Source of the DNA: Salvator merianae
Lineage: Eukaryota > Chordata > Lepidosauria > Squamata > Teiidae
DNA: 64,000 bases
Assembly: GCA_003586115.2 (NCBI GenBank)
Contig: QVOM02000112.1
Span: 107,224,701 to 107,288,700, forward strand
Direction of reading: 5' to 3'
Shown: positions 1 through 12,196 of the stretch, piece by piece
How the letters are laid out: every line of letters starts with the position of its first letter
How positions within the stretch are numbered: the first letter of the stretch is position 1
Notes under the pieces: generated by a model
What the model saw: only the letters and a program-made list of their open reading frames with translations
Told to the model about the DNA's origin: nothing
Databases searched by the model: none
Position numbers and translations under genes: made by a program

Positions 1-152
1 GTGGAGGCAACAAGCATGAGCTTCGGCAGAATCTGAGAGACAGTGGAGGACAGAGTAGGTGGCGTGCTGTGGTCCATGGGGTCACAAAGAATCAGGCGTG
101 CTGTCGTTCATGGGGTCACAAAGAGTCAAACATCTAAACAACAACACTCTTG
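1..152 (+). mobile_element. BovB LINE 3' end
   Basis: The sequence reads like the BovB carboxyl terminus (TSMSFGRI, stop, ETVEDRVG) followed by the tail motif GTCCATGGGGTCACAAAGA and a CAACAACA end. The tail unit occurs twice, at about 74-105 and 97-133, a local duplication. BovB and BovB-tailed SINEs are abundant in Squamata. The element is 5'-truncated by the window edge. Confidence 0.75.
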
Positions 153-1239
153 ATCTTTATTTAGAAGGCAGGTTGCATAACCAAAGCATTAGGAGCGGAT
201 AGTGGTATGTATGATACCAGTGAAACTGTTTTCGTTATCAAGGTTGTATTATTGCTGAATCAGAAGGCATGGCATACCCAAACCATTGTACATCTTCAGT
301 GCCTTCTGAGCAGCTGCTTTGACTGTGTGATCTCTTCTTCAGGAAAGCTTCCGCATTTGTTTGTGTGTTTATAGCATTTATATATGTGGGCTTAGCCTTG
401 GTAGTTGAACGAGCGATGGCCAGATTCCTTAAAAAGTGCTTTATGGAGAACTTACCGCTGGCTCTAGATCTGATGTTCTGCATCTCAAGGATGTCTGCAA
501 CTGTGACGTGAAAGCATGTGATATTGACCTAAAGATCTGGGAGTCAGTAGCAGTTGACTGTAGGATATGAAGGCAGTCTGTAGGGCAGGAGCAAAGAAGA
601 GAATTCTGCTGTGGTAGGATAGGAATGTGTGTAGGGAACAGAAAGTAACATCAGATGGAGCATTGACAGCTACAAGCTACAGCAAAGCCTGTTGCTTCAG
701 GATTAGGCTGTATAGTCATAGCAGGCACTCTATGTGAGGTCCCACTAGGATCTGGCAGAAATTAAGAGTCTGTTTTGAAGAAAAGTGATCTCTTTATTTA
801 GAACAGCATAGTGGATACTTATAATTGTGGAAGTCAGCACATTCAAGCGCAGTAGCATTCTTATACAGCAAGCCCAGGTGCACCCCCATTCCCTCCCCAG
901 CAGCCCCTCCTCTTTGAACCTTTTGGCTCTTCTAGCTGTTTCCCTTCACAGCCAGAAAGTCTCTTATCTCCTTCGCCTTGGAATCTGGCCAGTGACCTTG
1001 TAACTTCTCCAACCTTCTTCCTTCCCCTTTAAACAGAGCAAAGCATACATGAATATGACGGTGCAGAACAAAGGCAAAGCAAACTTATATATGAATATGA
1101 TGGTATATAAGAACAGGATACAAGCATATTATGCATAGTAAATTCCATGGCAGAGACCCATGGAGCTGACACTGTAAACCCACTGAAATCAAATTATGGG
1201 GCAGTACTCCATAGTCTCTCAAAACAGGATCATGCTAAT
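153..1239. other. Unassigned, probably intron 1
   Basis: No coding, RNA or repeat signature was recognised. A C-rich stretch at about 878-1015 and AT-rich flanks are the only visible composition changes. Confidence 0.4.
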
Positions 1240-1447
1240 CAGGTAGGGTATTTATAACCCACCTTTTCTCCAAAAAGAAGCATACCCCTTTCTCTTTCCC
1301 TCCGTTTATCCTCCCCACAACCTTATGTAGTAAGTTAGGCTAGGCAGCAGTACCTGTCCCAAAGTCACCCATTCGGTTTTCATGGCCAAGTTAGGATTCG
1401 AACCCAGAGTCTCTGAGGCTCCAGCATGGCTATGCTGACTGCCTTGC
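1240..1447 (-). mobile_element. tRNA-derived SINE, antisense, degenerate
   Basis: On the minus strand GGGTTCGAATCC is a good RNA polymerase III B box. The + strand shows the lizard pattern of an ACCTTATGTAGTAAGTTAGG block, a GTCAC block and a GATTCGAACC block. A weaker relative lies at 47590-47700 and a fragment at 23130-23185. Confidence 0.6.
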
Positions 1448-1802
1448 ATAGCGGTGAGCATACTGTACTTGAGCAAGTATCCTCATGGTCTAAAAAACAT
1501 GCATTATTTATATTTGTTGGTTAATCATTTAGTTGTGTTTGACTCTGCATTATATATATATATTTGTTCTGATTGTGTTATTTATTTGAAACAGCTGAAG
1601 GATAATGTAAGGCATCTGGATTGACTTGGCATTTTGAGTGGGTTGCCGGCATCTTCCTACCAAATGCTAAACGAAGAAAAAAAAATGCAGCTACAAAAAT
1701 AGCAAACCAACACCACCATTCCCAAATCTGCCATCTATTGGTGGTAGGTTTTCGCCTGCTGACTGCGGTGAAGCATGACACACCACCACCACCAGATTTA
1801 GA

Positions 1803-2226
1803 GGCTGCCTCCAGATACACAGTAAAACCCACAACTGTCTCAGCATTACATTGAGAATGCAAGACATATTCCTGGCTCTCCCAATATAGTGCTGCTATAT
1901 TGGGCTGAAAACCCATCATGCTCTTATGGAAAACCCAGCAACAAGGTTGGGTTTCCCATAGCAACGATGCTTATCTTCCGTGTCTGTCAGCAGCTTCTGC
2001 AATAGCAGCCATTAGGGCTTCCCAAAGCCAGCCAATTGCCTCCTCTCTTCCTATTTTCCGCACCCTTGGCTGGCTCCCAGAAGCCCCAATTGCTGCAATC
2101 GCAGAAGCTGCTTACGGACACAAAAGGTAAGCCAGGACTGCTCCTTGCATCTGGGGAGGAATGGTAAGAGGCAATCATGGGATCTTCTTTAGTTCCCGCT
2201 TTGCCTCTTGCCCTTTGGAGGCAGCC
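1803..2226 (-). mobile_element. Family A non-autonomous DNA transposon, copy 1
   Basis: It is bounded by GGCTGCCTCCAGAT on the left and GGAGGCAGCC on the right, which are inverted repeats. The interior shares with other copies a CCAATATAG block, a GGGTTTCCCATAG block, and the inverted pair CCAGCCAA / TTGGCTGG. No coding capacity was seen. The superfamily is unresolved because no clean target duplication was found. Confidence 0.75.
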
Positions 2227-5200
2227 AAAAATCTGCAATGCAATGAAAATGTTTTGGGAAAGTGCTGACTATGCAATAACCTTGAGTGAATAGTAAACGG
2301 CAGAGCTGTGGAGTTGGTACACAAAATTTTCAACTACAGCTCCTCAGTTTATAGCACCATTGACTCTGATTCCTCTTTTGTAGTAAGACTAATATGTTGG
2401 TATGTAACTTCTATTATCTGTGAAATTTAACCACTACAAGTCTATAACTGTCATGTGGCAGGGCTCTTTAATGTGGGGAGAGGTGCTTGTTCTGCTAAGC
2501 AACTTTTGACTCAGGGCGTCACTTTCGCTAGATAACTCCACTGATAATGGCATCTTCCTAGGGCATTTTTAAGGCATTATATTACAATTTCCTTTGAGTT
2601 GAAGTTGGAACATTTTTACCAACTCTGACTCCAGTAATTGAATAATTGCTTCCAGTTCCACAATTCTGACTCCATAGCCCTACAGTTTAACATTCTGCTC
2701 CCTTTGAGAATGTGGGTGCAATCAGATGGGGCTACCTCATTTTTCCGCACTTTTCTCTTCCTTTGCCTCCAAGTCTGGCAACACTTTCTCTGATGATGGG
2801 TGCTATTTGCTGATTGGCCACTTGTCTGCCCAGCATTCCACGCCCATGATTAGTAATCGCCCAGAGCAACTGTTTCCATGCTGTGATTGGCTACATTTCC
2901 CAGCTCTGTGCCTACATAGCTTCCCATGCAAGCCTAATGTCAGTGTTAGGAAATCCTGAATGAGGAAGGGGTGCCCATTCCCATATTTCGAGACGGGATA
3001 AGGTGTATGCAGGGGTAAAATTCACCCAGAGGATGCCTCTTTAACCGTCTCTGATTGCTGTCTTCTACTTCATGCTAAGAGAGTTCATGTCTAGAACTCT
3101 GGGTTAAACTTAATTCACAAACCTAATCCAGGTCATAACTGAAAAATGTTAAGAGGTGCTGCTCTAAGGTCAGTAAAAAAGGATCAGGAGACTGATAAAA
3201 GATTAGAAAAGCAAATGCAGAGAAGATACTTGAAAAGCAGAGATAGGCAGGCTAAAGGATCTGCACGTTCTCTGAAAATGTAAAAAGACATGTCTCTGCA
3301 GTGTCTAGCAGAACAGGAAACATCTGGGGGTTGATGTTAACAGGATACTAAATCTAGTATCTCTTTTTAGTGTCTGATTCATTTCCCATTCCCTAGACTG
3401 GCATTCCCTTGCTCTGTCGTAATTATTAAGCAGGACCTACTGAGTAACACCTAATTAGGATTTCTTAATGATCAGCTGGTTATCAAAACCACTCTTACAA
3501 TCTCATAGATCATATGTGGAGGATTCATTTTAAATACTTGAAAGCTTAATTCTCCCACTATTTTATTTATTTGAATTATATCATGTCCTTCAGCCTGAGG
3601 GTTCCCAAGGTGGAGAACAAACTGCTGGAAAACACAGTAAAACCATAAAAAACAGACTGAAATAAATAATAAAGCCTTTGCTTTCATTCAAGAGAGGCGA
3701 AACAGATGAATCTTACACTGACTCTGGGTAGCACACCCTGCTGTATGCAGTCCTGTGTTCTGCAAGATTTTAAAGCATGGAGAAAGAACCATCTTTAGCA
3801 TTGATGACAGTGCAGAAATATTTTTTATTCCTCCCAGTGTTTTTTATGTTGAATTGTATGGTTTCCTAGCTACATTTTTAAGATGTATATTGTATATAAA
3901 AGGTATTCTCATGGTTACCCACATTGTAGACAAGGGTCTCTCACAGACTGTAATGTTGCAAACACACAGATGCCACACAAGATGCCAACTCCCACATACG
4001 CACACATCTAGACAAGGGTTTTTGTCAAAGTGCAATGCTGAACAAACAGTTCTGTTTTTTTAGAAATACAGAGAAACTAATTTCTTCAAAACAAATTTTA
4101 ATTATTTTTGGAACCACGAGCACACCTTTGGAAGCAAAATGCGCTCAAATGGGCAGCTATTGTAAGATCTGGGCTAAGATTGAGGTACATGTATTTGGTC
4201 TATTTTTTTTAAAAAAAATCTCCTGACAATCCTTTTCCTGTTTCTTTTTGTAGTTACACTGCTTGTCTGAATAGATGCTGTCAAAACAATGGATAGGAGA
4301 AAAGGCTCAAGGCTTCAGCCTGAGGTTTATTAGTTATTGATCTGCTGGCTGCTGCAACCATATAACTTGAAACAATCAGTGTACCCCCGTTGTAGGAAGT
4401 CAGTGACTACATTTCTAGTAAACATTTTGTAGACTTTGTGAAAAACCACACTGTTCCTAGCCCATCACCCAACTTAATTTTTTATGAAAACAAAATGACA
4501 TATTCTGCTGAGAAACATTCTTTTTTTTTTTTCCACTTCTTTCCCGCAATCCCAAATAGACTGCAGCCATTATCTGCCTTGAGATAACAAAGAGCATACC
4601 TTCATAGAAATTAATTTCTGATGGAAGGAAGATCCTCAGGTTAGATTAAAACAAAAACCAAAAAAAACTTATTATAAAACACTTTTCTACTTTTTACAAA
4701 ATGGCTTTTGGCACTTTAGCTTGGAAGTCAAAAAGATGGTGAAGTCTGTTAAACCCTCAAACAGAATTGTAAAACTGTCTTGCTGATTAACGCTCATGTG
4801 TTTGAGAATAGCTAGGTCATTTTAATTTTTCTCTCGTTTGTTTATATTTGCCTCCCCCAACCAGACTTTCATTCCATTCTCCTGGGTTATTTATTCTGAG
4901 CTTTCAGCTCACTTTCCTCCATATAAACCAAGCTTTAAAATTCTTTAACATCTCAACTTATTTAATGCTAAAAAAACATAGAATTATAATTTACAAATCA
5001 ATAATAAAAAATAGAAATGCATTTAGACATTGGAACAATTTGCATTTTTAACAACGGTAATCAATCAATCAATAGACTGTCTCAAGTTTGATTTCTGTCA
5101 AACCTGCATTTTTGGAAGGGAAAATTTTTACTTTTTAAAAAACTAAAGGAACAAGACAGATTTGCATATAATAGTCTAAGCCCAAGGTGTTTCAATAGCC

Positions 5201-5689
5201 TAGTAAAAATATTACTTTAAAAAAGTAGATTCCACTTCCCTTTGTCACTCATTTTCAACTGGGTATTTGGGGTGTCCTTGTCATTAGCTTTGTAGAAGGT
5301 AGAGAAGGGTGCACAGTAAGTTATTTTCTTTCATGGATGGCTCATTAATGCTCTCGGGAATGCATGCATGAAAGGAAAATAAAACTAGGGAAGTAAGAAA
5401 AAATGTCACATTTCAACATTCTTTGTCAAAATAGAAAAAATAAAAGTAAAACTGGCTCAGATTTTGATCAGAATGCAAAGGTGGATGGAACGACTTTATG
5501 TCATCCATCTGAATGAGTTCAAAGAACTGTGTGAGGCCCACCACTGCTGTTTGAGTTGTTTAGCCATGCAACCTTTCTAACTTTTCCCCAGACTACTTCA
5601 TGTTTTGTTGCGGGCTTAAGGTGCGAAGTTTGCCTGTAGTGTCTTCAGCCATCCCTAAATAGGTGCAAGGGTAGCAGAAATCTCCCAGA
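2227..5689. other. Unassigned intronic DNA with weak repeat traces
   Basis: At 2708-3062 a possible element has GGGTGCAATCAGA on the left and CTCTGATTGCTGTC on the right; a related end occurs near 47885. At 3545-3670 there is a degenerate copy of the lizard repeat seen at 17190-17290 (TTTATTTATT followed by CAGCCTGAGGG). The remaining 3 kb is AT-rich with no recognised gene or repeat. Confidence 0.35.
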
Positions 5690-6350
5690 CTCAATGCATC
5701 TCCATCAACAAAAGTGGCGTGATAAATACTCCAAAGCACCACGTTTCCTCATGGGAAGGAAGCTAGGGAAAAGGTTTGGAGAAGTTGCATGGGTAAACAA
5801 CTCAAATATAGCTGTGGGCCTTGTGGAGAGGTGTGCAGGCAGCTCAAAAATGGAAAGGAACCTGCCTTGCTTGGGGAGAAGAGGATGGGGCCACCAGCTG
5901 AAGACTGGCTGTGCAGGACAAGGGTTCCAGAACTCACTAGTGTTGGGCGTTGTGCAGAGCAGGTGCATGGGTGGTGGTGGTACAGCAGGGCAGGACACTT
6001 GGTCAGGGTGCCAGGGGTACTCTCCTGTAGCTTGGCCTTCTTCCCTGACCCCAGTATGCAGGCAGTGGCAGCAGTGACCTGCAGTCTCCCCATCCCGCCA
6101 CCAGTCTAGTGAAGCATCTCTGCCATAACTCAGGCACCAGCATGAGGAAGGCAGTGGCATGGCATGGCGAGGTGGGAATAGCAGCAGTAATGGCCCTCCG
6201 GCTTCCCCTTGGGTCACTAGTTCAGTGAGACACCTCTGCTGTGTCTTGGGCACTGGCACAACATGTTCAGGGAAGGTGGCAGTGTGGTGGGTTAGAAATG
6301 ATGTCAGTAGTGGCCCACAGCCTCCCTGTCTGGACTCTAGTGAAGTGCTA
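5690..6350. repeat. Degenerate minisatellite, units of about 115-120 bases
   Basis: The block GCAGCAGTGACCTGCAG (about 6068), GCAGCAGTAATGGCCC (about 6180) and GTCAGTAGTGGCCCACAG (about 6303) recurs. Each is followed by a CCAGTCTAGTGAAG-like, CACTAGTTCAGTGAG or CTCTAGTGAAGTG segment and a GGCACTGG-like segment. Earlier, poorer units extend to about 5690. The long open frames here, up to 216 codons on the minus strand, follow from the GC-rich repeat and are not supported as genes. Confidence 0.55.
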
Positions 6351-6947
6351 ATCATTTCAGGGTACTAACAAGGATTGGATATAGCCAGAGAACATTGGAT
6401 ATAGCCATGATAGGAACCTCAGCTAGGGCACGCGGAGTTGGGAGCTGGTACCAGAGCAGGACTTCAGGGCCGCTGTCCTGTGTAACAGTGCCTTGCGTGC
6501 TTGTACGCATGACCATGTGCAAGGCCTCCGTGGCACGCTCCTCTCATACTCCCTTAAAGCCAGCCCTGCACGGAGGGGTCATAACTCAAATACGTAGTTC
6601 TCCAGTCTTGTTGAGTGCTTTTGCCAGGCTATCGGTACAGTAAAAACTGACTGAAATTGTGTGATCCATCTTGTCTCAACTTTTCAGATTACTGAATCTG
6701 GCAGTGTAGTCAAGAGGCTGCATTGATGTAGGAACTAAAAAGCAGAAATATGATTCTGGAGGTACAGTGAACCTTTAGTTCAGTAGACTGTATGGGGGAA
6801 CTCTGCTGAATTGGGAAATATGATAAACCCAAATCTGCCCTTCCTCTCTCATGTTATTTGTGTTTCAAGCTGAAATGTGGGAATGGAAGAGAATGGTCAA
6901 GGCTGCTTCCGTAGTCCCCCTGCACCTACCTCATTTATGTTGAAATA
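6351..6947. other. Unassigned intronic DNA
   Basis: No gene, RNA or repeat was recognised; sequence complexity is ordinary. Confidence 0.4.
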
Positions 6948-7334
6948 CAGGGTGTTTCAAAAAGATGGACCCAGTTTCAAAGTAATATATTTCACGATGG
7001 CAACACGTTACAATTACACAAAAAGTTACAAATGGTTTAATGAGTTATCAAGTTTTACTAGCCATTTTATAAATGCTCTGTGTGACCTCCACCTGCTGTA
7101 CGAACAACATCGAGACAATAATTGAATCTGTCCCATATGCCTCTCAAAGTGCCTTTGCCATCTTGTGAATGACTGAGCCAAGGGGCTGTTTGTGCGCTGG
7201 AAGAGGCATCTAGCGGTAATCATTTGAAACTCTGTGCCCTACCCTTTCAAGTGGTAAGTGTTTCATGTATGGGTGCTTCGTGGTTGCAGAAATATAGTGA
7301 TTTCAGATCAGGTCCATCTTTTTGAGACACCTTG
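6948..7334 (-). mobile_element. IS630/Tc1-mariner-type deletion derivative
   Basis: Terminal inverted repeats of 24 bases with two mismatches (CAGGGTGTTTCAAAAAGATG on the left, its complement ending CCTTG on the right) are flanked by TA dinucleotides, the target duplication of this superfamily. The minus strand retains a short carboxyl-terminal transposase-like stretch between 7223 and 7085 (WDRFNYCLDV, then GGGHTEHL in another frame). The rest of the transposase is deleted. Confidence 0.8.
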
Positions 7335-7429
7335 TATATCTAAGAAGAAAGTAGAGGAGAGCCTGTGCTGGCCTGTGTATTGCAACCACAGAGTCAGAAC
7401 AGGGCAGCAGTTGAAAGTCTTACTGTCTG

Positions 7430-8131
7430 ATTTATTCAGACATAGCTGTGTTAGTCTGCATCAGTAAGCAAGATCAGTCTACATCGGTAAGCAAGGGGCA
7501 CCTTAGAGATGAGGGCCATTTTGCACTTGTCACTAGTGAGCATCAGGGATGTTCCCTGGTACAGCGCTTTCGCATTTCTTGGAAGCCCTGGCAATCAGAG
7601 CAGACTATAGCTGCTCCTGATCGCTACTTGCTACAGAGCACAAAATCATGCTCAACAGGTATACTGGGAGCAGCTGGACTGCTCCCAGTATACTGCGTTT
7701 GCACCCACTTCCGGATATAAACACAGAGCGGCATGGCTGCGCCCGCACCTGTGTTATTGTGTAGTATTGCTGGTTGCATGGCAGCAATTGCAAATTTCCT
7801 GGGTACTGTCATGGCACAGGATGCTAGCATTCACACTGCGAATGCTGGTATCCTGCTGCCTGTTTTTTCTAAAATCCTCACAGAGGATGGTTGCTGCGCT
7901 GCAAGATCTGTTCCACTGCAGAGCAGAATAATTATCCTGTTCTACAGTGGAAAGTGCAAAAAGGCCCTAGCAGAGAGAAAGAAGTTGATAGCATGAGCTT
8001 TCGCAGACTAAACCTACTTCATCAGATGTTTAGTCTACAAAAGTTCATGCTACCAACCTCTTTCTTTCTGTTAGTCTCTAAGGTGCTACTAGACCCCCTT
8101 GCTTACTGATTCTGACTGATCTTGCTATCTG
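7430..8131. mobile_element. Dispersed inverted-end repeat interrupted by another element
   Basis: The left arm (ATAGCTGTGTTAGTCTGCAT, ending GGGGCACCTTAGAGA) and right arm (starting AGAAAGAAGTTGATAGCATG, with CTTCATCAGATG and ending AGTCTCTAAGGTGCTACTAG) belong to one reptile repeat. This repeat normally runs uninterrupted through GCACCTTAGAGACTAAC. It is split at 7512-7968 by a second transposon, so it is the older of the two. Confidence 0.65.
7512..7968. mobile_element. Hairpin-rich non-autonomous DNA transposon (pCTGCACT group)
   Basis: Terminal inverted repeats of 17 bases with one mismatch (AGGGCCATTTTGCACTT / AAGTGCAAAAAGGCCCT) bound 457 bases. Inside are a perfect 15-base-stem hairpin at 7659-7693 and a near-perfect one at about 7820-7857. 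It is related to the element at 45628-46050. No open frame of note was seen. Confidence 0.75.
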
Positions 8132-9667
8132 ATTTATGTCCTACTAAATTCTTTTTTCCTCTTACCTTACCTGTGACATCAGGACCATAAAATCACAATA
8201 CACTTTATGTCACATGTGGGGCAACATCCTCTCTCCTTCTCCCCAGTACATTTAAAGGAGTGGAGAAAGTATCCCAGAGGCTCATGTATAGATTCATGGA
8301 GAAGGGAAAGAATAACAGATTGACATTAAATCTGAAAGTCACTAAGAGAAGGTTCATTAAACCAAGGAGTTTTTATTTGAGGAATAATGTATTTCGCATA
8401 ATAAATCTGGTGAAATGTGAATTAGCTTGCTGTAAATGAATGACAGAAATCTATAATGGTCACCTTTAGGTAATTTTGAATGCTCTTAATTCATTCCTGG
8501 AAACAATTAGCCTGCTGGTTTCTTCTGAGGCTGACAGAAATGATTCAATCTCAGATATTTGTGTGTAACATCCAGATAATTAAGGGCAGGTAAAAAAGAT
8601 GCCAAGACTTTAATGAATACTTGGCTTGAATCCAGGTTGAGCTCAAAAACGTCAAATGGTGTTGGGTGTAATCCACTGAAGAGTGTCTCTTGTGCAGTAT
8701 ACAAAAATTTAATGGCAGCATTTTTTTTTCCCAAAAGCTAATATCCATAGAAATAGCCTAGGGGGAAAAAACGCCATGGCTGTTTCCTTCTAAGCCTGTT
8801 TTCTATTCATTCACATTCTAACTTGATTAGAAATGCTCAAATACACAACAGTGTAACGGGTTATTTAAAAAAGATGCATAGCCTTTGATTTGTAGATATC
8901 TATTCATCTTCATATTTTACCCTGATATATGGTATCATCAATTTTTCAGCTGAAATACTTTGGTTGCTTCAGTTGGAAGTGCTACACAGGTCTTGGAACT
9001 AGTAGGAGGAAGTACATGGTAGCTGGCTTCTGTCTATTAAAGAAAAAACAGGAAATCAATATTCCTATCTGAATACTGCGTTTCTTAATTCACAGGTCTT
9101 GTCTGGTGACAGCTAAGAATTGGTACAAAGTCCTAGGGGCTGGTTCTTATCGATCAAATATTTGTGTCTGACTTATTTCTGCACTGACAGTAGTGTAATT
9201 ATTTACAGCTGGTCAACATTAAATATTTGCCATGGGTAGTTTGCAACATAAAAATCAAATCAAGCTACAAGCACTAAGATGACTAAAATACTCTTGCAGC
9301 ATAAATATCTTAAAGCCTAGATTTTCACACGTAGCCAGGTGTGGTGGTTTCTGCTATAGAATCAGTTATTCTGTGTTTGAATCCTATACGTTTTCTATGG
9401 GTTGAGGAAGAAACAGTGCCACAGGTATCCCCTCCCAATGTGAGAATTCAGCAGTTTACAGTGTCTGCGCCCAGGGTCAGGAGACTTACCTGCTAGCTGA
9501 CAGAAAGGTGGATGAGTGGTTACTGGGGGAAACAAGGTACTGAGAAAAGTATCATAGATCTTTGCTAAGAAATCACAAGGGAAGTTTTAACTTTTAAAAG
9601 AATGTTCTATACGCTGTTAGTTATCAGTCAGCAATACGTGAGTTAACTCTTACCAGTAGACTAGACC
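8132..9667. other. Unassigned intronic DNA
   Basis: No gene, RNA or repeat was recognised in about 1.5 kb of AT-rich sequence. Confidence 0.4.
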
Positions 9668-10030
9668 GATGCCCTTTCTGCACTTACCTGCCTTAAGTCA
9701 GGATCAGTAGGTTCCAAATAGCCAGTCCCACTGATCCTGACCATGGAGAAGGTGTGGATGGGAGCAGCCCACGCCATGGCCTTGAAAGCTCCCACAAGCT
9801 TTGTGGCCACACAGCCGTGCCTCCAAGGGCTGGGAACAAAAGTTCCTGGCATTGTGGCCTAAGGGGTACTTTTTGGCATCATACCATGAAATGCACCCCT
9901 GGGTAATCCCAAATATGGGAGGCATGCCTTCTGCACACCTCCCATGATCTGGATCTGGTTTGCTGGTAGACTCGATTAAACAGTCAGAGCAGATCGCTGG
10001 GGAGCATGATATACGAGCAGATCTATGAGA
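9668..10030. mobile_element. Family B non-autonomous DNA transposon, copy 1
   Basis: It starts with GCCCTTTCTGCACTTACC. It shares interior blocks with the copy at 36004-36467: GCCATGGCCTTGAAAGCT, an AATGCACCCC block, CACCTCCCATG followed by TCTGGA, and GATTAAACA. The right terminus is not clear. Confidence 0.55.
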
Positions 10031-11139
10031 TGTAGATGCATGTCAGTGCTCAACTCACTTTATGCTTTTGGTGGAGTATCTAGAGAATGGGTTTTAAATT
10101 CAAGAGGTGCTGTGTGGCATTTTTGGTTGCCTGGTCCTGAGCCATTTAGAGATTTATATGTTAAAACCTGCACTTTCAGATCATTCAAATGCAAGAGTAT
10201 TACTTAAGGTAAATAGTTAGGAGTCTCAGTTTCCTGAGCATAGTGGAACTTAACTTCCAAATAGATGTAGAATTACACTCAATAATACTCCAAAAAGACT
10301 GGGGATTCAGTTCTTGAATTGCTCTGTAGGCTGCTAATGTAAAATGACTTGAAGATTAAAAAAAAATACTACAGACCTTTTCATTCACCCTGGCATTTCA
10401 GACCGTTTCCACGTAGCTCACTAGCATGGTCTAGGAAGGGGTCCAGGGCCCTCCTTTATGTACACTGGTGTGAGATATCGGAAGGCTCACCCCCTCCTAG
10501 AATACTTTGTTCGCACTGGACAAAGCAAGGGAGCAGAACAGGAAGTCAAAATGGATCCCTGTCCTGCTTTACTGGTAGACCTCAACAGTGAGGTCTACTG
10601 CTAGAGACTGGCTGCCAACACGGAGGGCTGGGCCCAGCGGTTGTGTGACTGGGACAGCACGGGCCATCCAAAATGCAAACAGCCCTATCCTGCTCCAGAC
10701 GCAGCCTGACCCAGTGTGAGACAGGTTGCAGAAAACGTCTGTTTTAATGTCTGTTTAATAACTTGCCCTGAGAATTTCAAATTTTGAGTAGCTACATGAA
10801 TTCGGTAAATAAGTAAATTTAATGGGAATAGTGGGAAACTAAATGCACTAGCTTACTCAATTGTAAACCTCCCTGCTTTTATTTTCTTAATTCCATAATC
10901 AGTCAAAAATGAGAGTGACTTTCTACCTAAGTTTCCCACTGGCAAAAATTTAAAGACTGACAGCAAGAGACCAGGGGATTTCTGGGATGGGGGGGCACTA
11001 CAGAGAGCATCCCCAAAATGGAATGATGTCTCCTTGCAGACTTGTATGTGAAATCTTTTCTCTGAGGATTTTTTTTTTTTTTTTGCAATGTGAAATGCTA
11101 GAAGCCCTTAATAGCTTGCCACTGCCATTTAAATGTGTT
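10031..11139. other. Unassigned intronic DNA
   Basis: GC content rises at 10400-10740 without an identifiable gene or repeat. The rest is ordinary AT-rich intron. Confidence 0.35.
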
Positions 11140-11300
11140 TTATTTATTTAAAATATTTATGTACCAGTTACCATTATAAAGATCTCTAAGCTGTTTACAG
11201 TGTAAACGGATAAAACAACCCATTCATAAAACATGATTGAAAACAGGGCAGTAGAGAAGAAATTATTCACAATAGGAAAGCCTGAGTAAAAAAGAAAGCC
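11140..11300. repeat. Dispersed lizard repeat (TTTATTTATT ... CTCAGGG type)
   Basis: TTTTATTTATTTAAAATA followed by an AAGATCTCTAAGCTGTTTAC block and an A-rich run matches the pattern at 17190-17290, 3545-3670, 36750-36830 and 37240-37340. The class is not resolved. Confidence 0.4.
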
Positions 11301-11394
11301 TTCAAAAGCCTGCTGAAGATGTGGTTGTAGGTGCCTCATGAAAAAAGGGAAGTGCCCTTCTAAAGGATGCCCAGTTGTTGGTAACTCCTAGATC

Positions 11395-11503
11395 AGTGGT
11401 CTTCCAGCAACTCCTAGCATTCCACTCCCAGGGTTGAGAGTAGAATTCTGGGAGTTGTTGATTCAAGAACATTTGTCAGTTCATGATTTGAGAACCACTG
11501 CCT
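11395..11503. mobile_element. Possible short hAT-type element
   Basis: It begins CAGTGGTCTTCC and ends GAGAACCACTG, resembling vertebrate CAGTGGTTCTC hAT termini. Flanking octamers TCCTAGAT and CCTTAAAT match only partly, so the target duplication is doubtful. Confidence 0.4.
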
Positions 11504-11539
11504 TAAATTACGGCTGGCCCTGGGAGGAGCCTGTTCTAG

Positions 11540-11611
11540 TCTGTACCAGTATGCAGAGGCAGGCCCCTATTCCAGGATGTAATCTGGAATAAGACCAGTG
11601 TAGAAAGAGCC
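11540..11611. mobile_element. Family C foldback element, one arm
   Basis: CAGGCCCCTATTCCAGGATG followed by TAATCTGGAATAAG and CCAGTGTAGAAAGAGCC matches the right arm of the full elements at 56419 and 57893. The left arm is missing. Confidence 0.55.
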
Positions 11612-12196
11612 TATGCTTGGAAATGTCTGAGGTCTGTAGCAGAACCTGCTGTTATGATCTTAGTGGCCTTATAGGTCTGTAACCTGCAGTTTAGCCAGTT
11701 CTTTTGCAGTTGAGAGAGAAGATAGCTGTCCTTGGAGTAGGGATGTGCAGCTTTTTGGGCACCTGAACTCTGCCTTAATATCTACTTTGAACTGGAACTG
11801 GAAGTTAACAGATAATCAGTGCAGATACTTTAAGACTGCAATATCTATGGCTGGCCAGAGACAACTGTTATCAGTCAAGCTGCTATATTCTATATTAACT
11901 CAAGCTTCCGCAGAGAAGTGCCTCAAATTTCATAGGTTTTATATATTCACAAGTGAAAGTTTGTGATCATGCCTTGCAATTTGCGGCGGGGAAGACAGCA
12001 GCAAATGTACATATTTGTGATCTTACCACCACCAAACACCTCCTTTGAGAGCTCAGAGGTACCGAGAAGGCATCAAATCAGCTGTTTCATGGCTCCTTCA
12101 ATTTTTGCATTTCACTGCCACACCAATTTGGCAGAACTAAACCCATGTGCATATTGAGAGATGACTGTAATCTAAGCTGAAAGTTACCTTATCTCT
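11612..12196. other. Unassigned intronic DNA
   Basis: No gene or repeat was recognised. Confidence 0.4.

Noticed and set aside
2760..2805. Shared FASKSGN-like reading with the complement of 48108-48152
   Set aside because: The similarity is a short DNA-level repeat fragment with no extended frame; no gene is supported.
5705..6355. A 216-codon minus-strand open frame
   Set aside because: It lies in a GC-rich minisatellite with open frames on both strands, has Pro/Ser/Leu-rich composition and matches no family I know.
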